Source: Massilibacteroides sp.
GTDB taxonomy: Bacteria > Bacteroidota > Bacteroidia > Bacteroidales > Tannerellaceae
Assembly: GCF_028705895.1 (NCBI RefSeq)
Contig: NZ_JAQWCQ010000004.1
Location: 1 to 64,000 of the forward strand
DNA length: 64,000 nucleotides
Direction: 5' to 3'
Part shown: positions 35,680-45,476 of the stretch, piece after piece
How positions within the stretch are numbered: position 1 is the first letter of the stretch
Layout: the number at the start of each line of letters is the position of its first letter
Notes under the pieces: model-generated
What the model saw: the letters and a program-made list of their open reading frames with translations, nothing else
Told to the model about the DNA's origin: nothing
Databases searched by the model: none
Made by a program: the position numbers and the translations under genes

Positions 35680-37587
35680 ATGAAAATTAATAATATATTA
35701 TACAGTTTATTCGCTGGAACAGCTCTTTTGGTGGGAACTACCTCCTGTGACAACGATGAGTTTCTGACTGTTGACCACTATTCCATTTTGGATTTGAATT
35801 CAGGGTATGATACAGATGAACACGCACTTAGAAGTTTGAACGGTTGTTATGATTCTATGCTTCCCTCTGAGGATGATGAGGGGCTTAATGGAGACCCCTT
35901 CAAACCGTATATTTTTACAGGTTGTCATCCAACGATGGATACACAAGCTACAGGTTGGGATAAAGACTTTATGACGCAGAGTTGGACTGCTGATAAAACA
36001 GAGTTGAAAGACGGATGGAGCCATGCGTATAGTGGCATTAGCCGTTGTAATGACTTCTTGCAGAACTTGGCAGATAATGCTGCAAATCTCTCAACGGAGG
36101 TGGTTAATACGGCTGAAGGTGAAGCCCGCGTGGTTCGTGCCTTCCATTATTTCTGGTTGGCAACGACATTTGGTCGCGTTCCTATGTTGGCTACAGGAGA
36201 AACCTATGTTAACACTCCTTATAAGGCAAGAGCTGAAACTTACGAAGAAATGTGGGACTTTATTATCGCAGACTTGGAAACTGCTGCAGGCCTACTCAGT
36301 TGGAAACCCTATAATAACCAATATGGTCGTTGTACCAAGGGGATGGCTTTAGCTTATTTAGGTGATGCTTATATGTGGAAGGCTTATCGTGTTTCTGATC
36401 AAGCTACTGAATGCTACCAGAAGGCGGAAGCAGCCTTGAAACAAGTGCTGAATTCCGGTGAATATGAATTGAATAAATCATTCACTACGTTGTGGGATGC
36501 TACCGGTGTTTGGGGGAAAGAATCAATCTATGAACAGGTGCTGAATGAAGGTGACAAATGGAGTAGCTGGGATGCTAACGCTCTTAGCGGTGCTAATGGT
36601 TGGACTATTTACTACTCTGCGGCTCCTGCTAATGGTGGTTGGGGAACTATTGCTTTGTCATGGGAACTTTACGATTCTTTTGAGCCGGGAGACAAACGTC
36701 GCGACGGTTCTTTAGTTACTGCCGGTATTCCTGAAAGTAAATTGGCTAAAGCGGAATGGAAGAGTACTATTTCTATACCGCAGGAATGGCTGGGTGCGTC
36801 TGAAAATGCGAACTATGTTGAAAAGGCGCAAGCTTCTCCCAACGGATTCAATCCTTTTGTACAGGAATATTTAGCCTATGATAATTATAAATATGATACC
36901 GGTGGTGAATATGCTCCGGCTGTTTATACAACAAAGTATTGGCGTTTGGGACGTTGTCACTGGAATAACGACCAGTGGGCTCCTGCTCAAATCTATAGAA
37001 AACGCCTTCCAAACGTTATGTTAGACTATGCCGAATGCCGTTTCATTCTTTATGGTGAAGGCGATGCTGAAGCATGGGATCAAATCAATACACTTCGTGA
37101 ACGTGCATTCGGTAATAAAGAAGTAGGAAGTGCTTCTTCGTTGACGAGTCTCTATTCACCTTATTATAGTGATCAAATGGCTTCTTTCTATGGTGATGGT
37201 GGTTTTGGTTATTATGTCTCAATTAAAGATCATTATCCCGTTTCGTTTGCTACGGAGTCTGTTACAGTTCCTGATGCTCAGACCTACTATGCACAGTTGA
37301 AGGCCAATAAAGGTTTTACTTCTCCTGTATGGAAAGTGGCTGTAAACATGGAGCGTCGTAAAGAATTCAGTGCAGAATGGTGTTTATGCCCCGATATGCT
37401 TAAATCAGGATTTATGGCAGAACATGTAGCGATAAACTACCCAAAGCATGCTCAACAGTCTGATCCGAAAAGTGACTGGCAGACTGTACGTAACTTTGAA
37501 TTTGATGAACGCAGAATGGATATGCCTATTCCGGCAGATGAATTGATCAAGAATCCGCTTTGTGATCAGAATGATGCATATAAGTAA
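35680..37587 (+). CDS. SusD/RagB-type surface glycan-binding lipoprotein
   Basis: A 635-residue lipoprotein with a signal peptide ending TTSCDNDEFL (lipid Cys at about 24) and the SusD-type helical TPR core: SGISRCNDFLQNLADNA, EGEARVVRAFHYFWLATTFGRVPML, and GMALAYLGDAYMWKAY. The C-terminal RKEFSAEWCLCPDMLK and RMDMPIPADELIKNP are typical of the family. It caps the SusC barrel and delivers glycans. It is at the longer end for the family. It is followed by a terminator at 37620-37656. Confidence 0.95.
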   Translation: MKINNILYSLFAGTALLVGTTSCDNDEFLTVDHYSILDLNSGYDTDEHALRSLNGCYDSMLPSEDDEGLNGDPFKPYIFTGCHPTMDTQATGWDKDFMTQSWTADKTELKDGWSHAYSGISRCNDFLQNLADNAANLSTEVVNTAEGEARVVRAFHYFWLATTFGRVPMLATGETYVNTPYKARAETYEEMWDFIIADLETAAGLLSWKPYNNQYGRCTKGMALAYLGDAYMWKAYRVSDQATECYQKAEAALKQVLNSGEYELNKSFTTLWDATGVWGKESIYEQVLNEGDKWSSWDANALSGANGWTIYYSAAPANGGWGTIALSWELYDSFEPGDKRRDGSLVTAGIPESKLAKAEWKSTISIPQEWLGASENANYVEKAQASPNGFNPFVQEYLAYDNYKYDTGGEYAPAVYTTKYWRLGRCHWNNDQWAPAQIYRKRLPNVMLDYAECRFILYGEGDAEAWDQINTLRERAFGNKEVGSASSLTSLYSPYYSDQMASFYGDGGFGYYVSIKDHYPVSFATESVTVPDAQTYYAQLKANKGFTSPVWKVAVNMERRKEFSAEWCLCPDMLKSGFMAEHVAINYPKHAQQSDPKSDWQTVRNFEFDERRMDMPIPADELIKNPLCDQNDAYK

Positions 37588-37619
37588 AAAGGTTAGTTTT
37601 TTGATTTAAGTTGAGAATG

Positions 37620-37656
37620 AGGCCGTACAAAGAGGAGACTTTTGGTATGGCCTTTA
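37620..37656 (+). terminator. Terminator of the susC/susD operon
   Basis: AGGCCGTAC (37620-37628) pairs with GGTATGGCCT (37644-37653), with flanking A-T pairs, and is followed by TTATTCTT. It lies 33 nt after the SusD stop codon, between convergent genes. Confidence 0.7.
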
Positions 37657-37692
37657 TTCTTAGTCTATAAACAACCTATTTAAAAAGGCCGA

Positions 37693-39138
37693 TTATTGAC
37701 TGTTCATGTTTCGGACAGAACGACCAATCGTATATGATTTAGCCTTGACTTTTCCTGTAATAAACTCAGGTATATTATACGATTTCATTAAGCTTGTATA
37801 GTAATCCGTAGCTTTCTGAGGTAATAAAAAAGGCTTATGTGCGTTTCCGTTTATATCCATGTAAGCGATGAACGGACGCGTATAAAGACCGTCTATTCTG
37901 CGGCTGCTGAATATTACCCAACGACTGTTACTGCTCCAGGAATGATAGCTCTCTACATCATCGCTGTTTAAGGTAGATAAAGAATGCACAGCCTTTGTCT
38001 TTAAATCCACAAGATATAGATCGGCCTCCTTGTGCCAGATAGAAAAATTACCGTAAGAAGAACGCGTAAACATCAACCATTTTCCATCAGGAGAAATCCG
38101 GGGAAATGAAACGCTTCCGTTGTCTTTTTGTACGTTGTATAACGTATCAACCTGACTACCGAAAGACCGGGAGTCCGGATCAAAACTTATGGCACATAAA
38201 TTATACTTTACGCTCTGATAATTGTCAGGCATTGCTACGCTATCCGAAGAACAGAAATAAAGTGTTTTCCCGTCGGGGGAGAAGGTTGGGAAGGTTTCAA
38301 AACTTTCGGGGGAAGACAGTCGGGGAGATGTGATTATCTGTTGTTTTTTCAAATCATAGACCACAATATTTGAGGCGAAATCCATGACTTCAACCCTGTT
38401 TTTATCTGTTGTATGGAACATTTGTTTAGTCGTATTCGTCGAAAGAGCGATAAAATCGCCCGACGGATGCCAGTATGGATATACTAAAGGAGTTTCTGCC
38501 GGCAGTTTTTCTACTTGTCCGTTTTCCAGAATATAAGTACCCGAATAGTCAATGCGAAGATGGAAAAGCATTCTGTCCGGATTCTGGAGGCAGAAAGAAT
38601 GGCAGTTCATACATCCGTAATTCGTCATTTTGTTGGTAAGTATGGCCGTTTCTGTATAATTCTCTAAGCAACGCTGGTAAATCCCCATTTCATTCCAGAT
38701 CTCATAGCCCGGTTCTATTAATCGATAGGCGATATACGGATCTGTTTTTTCTGTGGCAACATAGATATTAAATGGAGCATATTCTACCCATTTCCCTTGT
38801 TTATTAGCTTGTAAGCGGACAGAGATAGACGAGCCGATAGCCGAAGCCAATAGTTTTTTCCAATCAGACGCACCCATGCGTAATTGCCCATTTCTATCAG
38901 AAACATTCACTTGAGTTTCTCCGGCATTGAAAACAGCATGAAGATCGGATATTCCACAACTGTCCGGCATAGTAAAGTTTAACGGAGCTATATTGGGAGG
39001 GACGGTAACCTCTGTATAATCCGGATAAATAGGAGGGAGGGATTCCATAAAATGATCTACTTTGATCTCCGAAGAACAAGCTGTCAACAAACCACCACTA
39101 ATGAAGAGAAATAAATTTAGAATATTCTGCTTTTTCAT
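37693..39138 (-). CDS. TolB-like beta-propeller lipoprotein with a CxxCH heme-type motif
   Basis: A 481-residue lipoprotein (LLTACSS, lipid Cys21). Residues 176-180 read CMNCH, the covalent heme c attachment signature, within NYGCMNCHSFC. The C-terminal half carries WD40/TolB-like blades (VYPYWHPSGDFIALS, TFPTFSPDGKTLYFCSS and FPRISPDGKWLMFTR). Relatives are common in Bacteroidales and are sometimes labelled cytochrome-c-biogenesis proteins, without proven function. Its ATG overlaps the stop codon of the DUF6057 gene as TAATG, so the two are translationally coupled and probably work together. Confidence 0.8.
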   Translation of the reverse strand: MKKQNILNLFLFISGGLLTACSSEIKVDHFMESLPPIYPDYTEVTVPPNIAPLNFTMPDSCGISDLHAVFNAGETQVNVSDRNGQLRMGASDWKKLLASAIGSSISVRLQANKQGKWVEYAPFNIYVATEKTDPYIAYRLIEPGYEIWNEMGIYQRCLENYTETAILTNKMTNYGCMNCHSFCLQNPDRMLFHLRIDYSGTYILENGQVEKLPAETPLVYPYWHPSGDFIALSTNTTKQMFHTTDKNRVEVMDFASNIVVYDLKKQQIITSPRLSSPESFETFPTFSPDGKTLYFCSSDSVAMPDNYQSVKYNLCAISFDPDSRSFGSQVDTLYNVQKDNGSVSFPRISPDGKWLMFTRSSYGNFSIWHKEADLYLVDLKTKAVHSLSTLNSDDVESYHSWSSNSRWVIFSSRRIDGLYTRPFIAYMDINGNAHKPFLLPQKATDYYTSLMKSYNIPEFITGKVKAKSYTIGRSVRNMNSQ

Positions 39139-40880
39139 TACTTAATTTTCGTCTTTAAATTCAAAAAATGCCATAACGTATGACGCTCTTTCAACGTATG
39201 CTGTTTATATGCTTTATAACGTTGAATCGTATTCTCCTGTATCTGATAATTGTTTAACATATTCGAATCTTCTTCCGCCAATACGAGCACTCCTTCCTGA
39301 AATGAAACAGGCAGAACAGATGGCAAAGCCGGTGTGTTATAAAAGTTCTCCAATGTCAATCTGAACCCTTCCATATCTTTAGAAAGCAGATACAATGAAC
39401 CTAAATATTGGATTGTCGTTTTATGAGACGGATTTTGAATAATAATTTGTTTCAGATCATCATCCAACCCTTTATAGCCGGAAAAGCGATTATCGGGAAA
39501 GAGGCATCTCCTTTTTGCACCCAAAACGGAATCTTGTTCTATCGCCTTGTCATCCCACAGAAAATGCTGATGTTGTATCGTCCAATCTTTGTAAAACAGA
39601 GTCTTATTAAGTAACCGGAGATATTTCTGCGCTGTACCATAATACCCATAGGCCAGATTCGTCTGAACCAAACGTTGAATCATTCGAGGTGAATAATTGC
39701 CCACACTTTCGTTTGCTTCGAAAGCATATCGTTGCGATAAGGCTATATGTCCCATCGAAAAGTAAACATCACTAAGCAAAGCTGAAATATAAGGTGTTTT
39801 ATTCCCTGTTACATAGATGCTTCGTATATCTACACACGGATAAGAAAATAAATTATCAGCCAGTACGCCCTTTTCTGCCAAAGCAACGTTCAGATAGTTC
39901 TGATACAGCAGGTTTGTCATCGGAGTTTTATCGCATTTGTTAACGATTTTATCCCATGCATTATGACGTGCATAGTGATTTAGTTCTTTGAAAAACTCAT
40001 TATTCGTGTCCATGTATTTAGTCGTCCCGGCAAAAATAAAATAACTTACGGCTACAAATTGAAGCGCTACAAACAGACCCTTTGTCCAAGTCTTTTTGAA
40101 AGGTCTTATTTTATAGATACACGCTATCGAAAATACGATTAAGAATAAAACCCAAGGCAGGTATATGATAAATCCCGGATGAAGTCTTAACGTAAAATAT
40201 CCATCCGGCAGAATCGCATGTTTTAAGTTCCCGAAAAGTCCAAACCACATAGCTGTTTTACCAAATAGAAAAACGAAGAGAGGCAGAAGGACAAACCAGA
40301 ATGCTTTTTTCGGATTTTGAAACAGTTCTATGATAAATAAAAGACAGCTATACAAAAGAGCTACCGGACCGGCGGCAATAAACAAGAAAAAAGTACTCAG
40401 GAGTGAATAGATGAAACGTGATCTGAACTTACGGAAATAGGATTGCAGACAGATACATAGTAACATCAATAAAAGAGCAATTGTTCCCGTGTAAAGATAG
40501 TTGACATTAAAGTGGAGGAAAAGTAAAGAGACAACAGGGAAAAATGATAGAAATAAAAGGGTGTTACTGTGTGTAAGCTTGTATAAAATACGCGTAGTAA
40601 AAAAACTGATCAGCGTGAGTAGTAGCGCTGTAATCAGTACTCCGACTATAGGATAAACAAAAAATTGAATCAGAAAATTAGCAATAAGCTGCGCAAGTCC
40701 TCCGGGGTATGCCAGAATATTCCGGATATAATGAGCGTCATAAAAAAAAGTGTTCCATTCTTCAACGTAACAAAAGTTGTATGCTCCTGTTGTTTGAATA
40801 AAAAAGAAGAACAGAATCAACAGGATTACCCATCCTGAAGTCTGTAATAGATTGTTCGTATAGATTGTTCGTTTATCCAT
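39138..40880 (-). CDS. DUF6057-type multispanning membrane protein
   Basis: A 580-residue protein whose first about 310 residues carry about nine hydrophobic segments (for example WVILLILFFFFIQTTG, VGVLITALLLTLISFFTT and IALLLMLLCICLQSYF). A soluble, TPR-like C-terminal half follows (FKELNHYARHNAWDKIVNK to the end). This fits Bacteroidetes DUF6057. The frame is open to 40901, but only from a TTG; the ATG at 40880 is preferred. It is coupled to the CxxCH propeller gene by TAATG. Function unknown; a membrane partner of a surface-exposed or periplasmic propeller is the reasonable reading. Confidence 0.8.
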   Translation of the reverse strand: MDKRTIYTNNLLQTSGWVILLILFFFFIQTTGAYNFCYVEEWNTFFYDAHYIRNILAYPGGLAQLIANFLIQFFVYPIVGVLITALLLTLISFFTTRILYKLTHSNTLLFLSFFPVVSLLFLHFNVNYLYTGTIALLLMLLCICLQSYFRKFRSRFIYSLLSTFFLFIAAGPVALLYSCLLFIIELFQNPKKAFWFVLLPLFVFLFGKTAMWFGLFGNLKHAILPDGYFTLRLHPGFIIYLPWVLFLIVFSIACIYKIRPFKKTWTKGLFVALQFVAVSYFIFAGTTKYMDTNNEFFKELNHYARHNAWDKIVNKCDKTPMTNLLYQNYLNVALAEKGVLADNLFSYPCVDIRSIYVTGNKTPYISALLSDVYFSMGHIALSQRYAFEANESVGNYSPRMIQRLVQTNLAYGYYGTAQKYLRLLNKTLFYKDWTIQHQHFLWDDKAIEQDSVLGAKRRCLFPDNRFSGYKGLDDDLKQIIIQNPSHKTTIQYLGSLYLLSKDMEGFRLTLENFYNTPALPSVLPVSFQEGVLVLAEEDSNMLNNYQIQENTIQRYKAYKQHTLKERHTLWHFLNLKTKIK

Positions 40881-41109
40881 CGATTGTGGCTTTATTCTCA
40901 AAATTATGTAGAATAAATGATAGAAAACAGTTCCTGCCGGAGGTTTTTCTCCAAATGTAACATAGGGAGAAAATTTTGTAACATCAGTGCTGAAGACAAT
41001 GATATTATTGCCCTAAGCGTAATACATAATAAAGTGTTTGTAACGTATTTTCTTGGGAAGAAGTAGCCGGTCGGATAACTTTGAGCATACATCTTAAATC
41101 CGACCAATC

Positions 41110-43635
41110 ATGAACAGTAAACAAGCTCTTTTAATTCTTTTTTTATCATTAGTTACACACGTGGTATTTGCACAAAATCCCATTATACGAGACCAATATT
41201 CCGCCGATCCCACGGCTAAGGTTTTTGAGGGGAAAATATATGTTTATCCTTCTCACGACATACCCAGTCCTATAGAACGTTTGAAAGAATGGTTTTGTAT
41301 GGCCGATTACCATGTTTTTTCCTCTGAAGATATGATAGATTGGACAGATCATGGAGTTATAGTCAGTCAAGAACGTGTGCCCTGGATACAGCCGGAGTCT
41401 TATTCCATGTGGGCTCCCGATTGCGTTTATAAGGATGGAAGGTATTATTTCTATTATCCTTCTACTCCGCGTGGAGAAGAGAAACGCGGATTTGCCATAG
41501 GTGTTGCTATCGCAGAGAAGCCCTACGGCCCTTTTATGCCGCAATTCAAACCTATTGAAGGAATACATGGAATTGATCCCTGTGTTTTGGTCGATACCGA
41601 TGGCCAAAGTTATATCTACTGGGCAGGACGCAGAATGTTCATGGCAAAACTGAAGGATAATATGACGGAATTGGCTACGGAACCGTTACAGATAGAAGGC
41701 TTGCCGGAAGGATTCAAAGAAGGTCCTTTTGTTTTTGAGCGCAGTGGAAAATATTATTTTACTTTTCCCTGGATTCAGGATAAAACGGAAACCTTAGCCT
41801 ATGCCATGGGAGATAGTCCGATGGGACCATTTGAGTTTAAAGGATTAATTATGGATCAGTCGCCTACGAGCTGTTGGACAAATCATCATTCTATCATAGA
41901 ATACAAAGACCAATGGTACTTGTTTTATCATCACAATGATTACTCTCCGGAGTTCGATAAGAACAGATCCGTACGCGTAGATTCACTTTTCTTTAATGCG
42001 GACGGTACGATTCAGAAAGTTGCTCCTACTTTGCGTGGCGTGGGCGTGTCCGACGCGCGGGCGAGAATTCAGATAGACCGTTATACTGCTATAAGTTCTA
42101 CAGGTGCATCGATCTCTTTTTTAGATGAAAGTGATAAATTCAACGGATGGAAAACCGTTTTCAGTAAAAAGAACGCCTGGGTTCAATACAATCGTGTAGA
42201 TTTCGGCAATGAAAAAGTTCAGAAAATAAAAATCAAGCTTAATTCGAAATCGGGAGGTATATTAAAAATACAAACGGCCGGTGAAGACGGAGATGTGATT
42301 GCATCGGTCAATATACCGCAGAGTAAAGATTGGACTGTCGTAACTGCTCCCGTTGGTTTTGCACCGGAAGGAGTACAGGATTTGTCTGTCTCTCTTCAAA
42401 AAGGAAGTAATGTAGAGATAGATTGGATAGGCTTTGATGAATTACCTTGGGAAAAAGGCGCTTTTGAAACGAGAGAATACCGCAATCTATTTGCCGAAAT
42501 GGGCTATAAGCAGGCAGATATCGACGCCAAACTGAAAGAGGTGTTCGATGGAGTGTTTTTCGGCCCGGACAAAGTTTATTTTGAAGTTGGTGATTCGATG
42601 GCCTATATAAGTGACATTAAAAATCAGGATGCGCGCAGTGAAGGGATGTCCTACGGAATGATGATTGCCGTGCAGTTCGACAGGAAAGATCTATTCGATC
42701 GTTTGTGGCGGTGGAGTAAAAAATATATGCAGCATAAGGATGGCCCTTTGAAGGGCTACTTTGCCTGGAGTTGTAAAACCGATGGTACACGTCTTGCGCA
42801 AGGCCCAGCTTCCGATGGAGAATTGTATTTTATAACCTCACTCATCTTTGCATCCAACCGTTGGGGTAACGACACGGGGATAAATTATCTTGCCGAAGCA
42901 CAGCATATTCTGGATTGTTCCATGCAAAAAGCAGGAATGAATCGAGTTGCTCCCCTCATTAATCTGGAACATAAATTGATCACATTCGTTCCCGATATCT
43001 GGGGTGGACGATTTACTGATCCTTCCTATCATCTACCGGCCTTTTACGAAGTCTGGGCACGATGGGCAAAGGATGAAAGATCGGAGTTCTGGCAGGAATG
43101 TGCAGAGAAAAGTCGGGAATATTTACGTAAAAGCATTCATCCGGTAACCGGCCTAAATCCGGATTATAACAACTACGATGGAACGTTGTTAGGTTATAAC
43201 AGACTTATAGGAGATGCCTTTCGCTTTGACTCCTGGCGGGTACCGATGAATATTGCGCTGGATTATTCCTGGTCGTGCGCAGACAAGAAGTGGCAGCAAG
43301 ATTATGGTAATAAGATACAAAACTTCCTTTACAGTCAGGGGGTTGAAACTTTTGTGGATCAATATAATGTAGATGGAACACAGGTGGCGGATACATTGGA
43401 TGCCGGTGGCTACAAAGAACTGAGGCACTCGTTAGGATTGGTGGCTACATCTGCTGCCGTATCGTTGAATTGTACACATCCGAAAAGCCGGGAGTTTGTA
43501 GATCAATTGTGGAATGCAAAACATCTCCCTTATGAAGACGGATACTTTGATGCTTATTTTGATGGTTTGCTTCGTTTATTCTCTTTTATGCATCTGAGTG
43601 GAAATTACAGGATTATCTTTCCCGAAAAGAATTGA
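41110..43635 (+). CDS. Secreted GH43-CBM6-GH8 fusion xylan-degrading enzyme
   Basis: An 841-residue protein with a signal peptide (cleavage near residue 21). The N-terminal 5-bladed GH43 domain (about 22-315) has the three catalytic acids in place: Asp33 in SADPTAKV, Asp156 in GIHGIDP and Glu205 in EGPFVFE. A CBM6-like module follows (about 320-445; FNGWKTVF, AWVQYNRVDFG, VEIDWIGFDE). The C-terminal GH8 domain (about 455-841) starts GAFETREYRNLFAEMGY and has the proton donor Glu511 in DARSEGMSYGMM. It resembles reducing-end xylose-releasing exo-oligoxylanases. The fusion would cut side chains or xylosides and trim oligoxylans from the reducing end. It lies in the SusC/SusD locus, divergent from the DUF6057 gene. 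Confidence 0.93.
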   Translation: MNSKQALLILFLSLVTHVVFAQNPIIRDQYSADPTAKVFEGKIYVYPSHDIPSPIERLKEWFCMADYHVFSSEDMIDWTDHGVIVSQERVPWIQPESYSMWAPDCVYKDGRYYFYYPSTPRGEEKRGFAIGVAIAEKPYGPFMPQFKPIEGIHGIDPCVLVDTDGQSYIYWAGRRMFMAKLKDNMTELATEPLQIEGLPEGFKEGPFVFERSGKYYFTFPWIQDKTETLAYAMGDSPMGPFEFKGLIMDQSPTSCWTNHHSIIEYKDQWYLFYHHNDYSPEFDKNRSVRVDSLFFNADGTIQKVAPTLRGVGVSDARARIQIDRYTAISSTGASISFLDESDKFNGWKTVFSKKNAWVQYNRVDFGNEKVQKIKIKLNSKSGGILKIQTAGEDGDVIASVNIPQSKDWTVVTAPVGFAPEGVQDLSVSLQKGSNVEIDWIGFDELPWEKGAFETREYRNLFAEMGYKQADIDAKLKEVFDGVFFGPDKVYFEVGDSMAYISDIKNQDARSEGMSYGMMIAVQFDRKDLFDRLWRWSKKYMQHKDGPLKGYFAWSCKTDGTRLAQGPASDGELYFITSLIFASNRWGNDTGINYLAEAQHILDCSMQKAGMNRVAPLINLEHKLITFVPDIWGGRFTDPSYHLPAFYEVWARWAKDERSEFWQECAEKSREYLRKSIHPVTGLNPDYNNYDGTLLGYNRLIGDAFRFDSWRVPMNIALDYSWSCADKKWQQDYGNKIQNFLYSQGVETFVDQYNVDGTQVADTLDAGGYKELRHSLGLVATSAAVSLNCTHPKSREFVDQLWNAKHLPYEDGYFDAYFDGLLRLFSFMHLSGNYRIIFPEKN

Positions 43636-43724
43636 GCCCTGTTTTTCAGTAAACATATCAGTGCCTTTTGGGGATATTGTAATAAAACAGGAATGCTGTA
43701 GAGCTATATCCTCAGAGAAATCGT

Positions 43725-43732
43725 TATTTTTG
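43725..43732 (+). promoter_or_regulatory. -7 box of tsaD
   Basis: TATTTTTG fits TAnnTTTG and lies 16 nt upstream of the tsaD start codon, giving a short leader. Confidence 0.5.
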
Positions 43733-43748
43733 CAGAAATATCGAGTTT

Positions 43749-44768
43749 ATGAGTATTACAATATTAGGTATTGAATCTTCTTGCGACGATACGTCATCGT
43801 CAGTTATCCGTGACGGTGTATTGCTGTCCAATGTTATAGCCAGTCAGTCAGTACATGAAGCATACGGTGGCGTTGTTCCCGAATTGGCCTCGCGTGCACA
43901 TCAGCAAAATATTATTCCGGTGGTAAGTGAAGCGATTAAACGCGCAGGTATTGATAAATCCGAATTGGATGCGATCGCTTTTACGCGCGGCCCGGGATTG
44001 ATGGGATCTTTATTGGTGGGTACTTCTTTTGCGAAAGGGCTTTCCATGTCGTTGGGTATTCCTATGATTGAAGTGAACCATTTACAGGCGCATGTCTTGG
44101 CTCATTTTATTAAAGATACGCCCGAAGATACAGATCAGCCGTCTTATCCTTTCCTGTGTCTGCTTGTTTCAGGCGGAAATTCTCAGATCATAAAGGTAAA
44201 AGCGTATAACGATATGGAAGTGATCGGACAAACGATTGACGATGCTGCGGGAGAGGCATTTGACAAATGTGCGAAAGTCATGGGATTGGGATATCCCGGA
44301 GGTCCGGTTGTTAACCGTCTGGCTAATGAAGGCAATCCGAAGGCATTTACATTCAGCAAACCGAATATAGCAGGATATGATTATAGTTTCAGCGGACTAA
44401 AAACCTCTTTTCTTTATACTCTCCGTGATCGATTGAAGGAAGATCCGGATTTTATCGAAAAAAACAAAGCCGATCTATGTGCGTCTTTACAAGTAACCGT
44501 AGTCGATATTCTGATGAATAAATTGCGCAAAGCAGCAAAAGACCTGAATATAAAAGAGGTGGCTATTGCAGGCGGTGTTTCGGCTAATACCGGACTTCGT
44601 GATGCCTTCCACGATCATGCGAAACGTTTTGGCTGGAAAATACATATACCCAAGTTTGCTTACACAACCGATAATGCCGCCATGGTGGCTATTACGGGCT
44701 ATTATAAATATATGGATAAGGAATTTTGTCCAATGGATGCCGCTCCTTTTTCACGCGTTGTATTATAA
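43749..44768 (+). CDS. tsaD: tRNA N6-threonylcarbamoyladenosine transferase
   Basis: A 339-residue ASKHA-fold enzyme that transfers threonylcarbamoyl to A37 of tRNAs reading ANN codons. Motifs are ILGIESSCDDTSSSVI at the start, the metal-binding HLQAHVLAH (two His), FLCLLVSGGNSQI, AAGEAFDKCAKVMGLGYPGGP and CASLQVTVVDILMNKL. The length is normal for TsaD. The tag gene follows after 13 nt. Confidence 0.97.
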   Translation: MSITILGIESSCDDTSSSVIRDGVLLSNVIASQSVHEAYGGVVPELASRAHQQNIIPVVSEAIKRAGIDKSELDAIAFTRGPGLMGSLLVGTSFAKGLSMSLGIPMIEVNHLQAHVLAHFIKDTPEDTDQPSYPFLCLLVSGGNSQIIKVKAYNDMEVIGQTIDDAAGEAFDKCAKVMGLGYPGGPVVNRLANEGNPKAFTFSKPNIAGYDYSFSGLKTSFLYTLRDRLKEDPDFIEKNKADLCASLQVTVVDILMNKLRKAAKDLNIKEVAIAGGVSANTGLRDAFHDHAKRFGWKIHIPKFAYTTDNAAMVAITGYYKYMDKEFCPMDAAPFSRVVL

Positions 44769-44781
44769 AAAAAAAGAAATT

Positions 44782-45339
44782 ATGGAAAAAACACGTTGTG
44801 GTTGGTGTGGTACGGATCCGCTTTATGTAAAATACCACGATGAAGAATGGGGAAAAGAAGTGACCGACGATCATAAAATGTTTGAATTTCTCGTTCTTGA
44901 AAATGCACAAGCCGGATTGAGTTGGATTACCATCCTTAGAAAGCGTGAAGGTTATCGCAACGCTTTTCACAATTTTGACGTAGAAAAGGTGGCTAAGATG
45001 ACAGAGGCAGACGTGGAACGCCTGATGCAAGATACCGGAATCATTCGTAACCGGAATAAAATCAAATCGACAATTACTAATGCCATTCATTTTATAGAAG
45101 TACAAAAGGAATTCGGCTCGTTTTGCGCCTATATGCGTTCATTTTTGCCCGAAGGCAAACCCATAATTAATCATTGGCAAACCATAGCAGAAGTACCCGC
45201 TTTCACCCCATTGTCCGATGCAATCAGTAAAGACATGAAAAAGCGTGGATTCAAATTCTTCGGAACAACCATCTGTTATGCCCATTTACAGGCCGTAGGA
45301 TACGTGAATGATCATTTGATCGCGTGTCATTGTCGATAA
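44782..45339 (+). CDS. tag: DNA-3-methyladenine glycosylase I
   Basis: A 185-residue base-excision repair enzyme that removes 3-methyladenine. The start MEKTRCGWCGTDPLYVKYHDEEWG holds the family zinc Cys and His. The C-terminus YAHLQAVGYVNDHLIACHCR supplies the other zinc ligands (HLxxCH). The catalytic LENAQAGLSWITILRKREGYR segment is present. The frame extends upstream into tsaD, but the ATG at 44782 gives the correct family start. Confidence 0.95.
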   Translation: MEKTRCGWCGTDPLYVKYHDEEWGKEVTDDHKMFEFLVLENAQAGLSWITILRKREGYRNAFHNFDVEKVAKMTEADVERLMQDTGIIRNRNKIKSTITNAIHFIEVQKEFGSFCAYMRSFLPEGKPIINHWQTIAEVPAFTPLSDAISKDMKKRGFKFFGTTICYAHLQAVGYVNDHLIACHCR

Positions 45340-45476
45340 ATTTGCCTTTATTACCTTGCTGAATTTAAGGGGTTGATTATTAGATTGGTATATGTTGGTA
45401 ATATTACCTTTTTTGTCTTTCTCCATGCAAAGATCCTTTACTTTTGTCTTCATGTTTAACTCTAAAAAAAAATAAT

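Noticed and set aside
44566..44781. 72-codon upstream extension of tag
   Set aside because: It lies inside tsaD in another frame; zinc-binding family start is at 44782.
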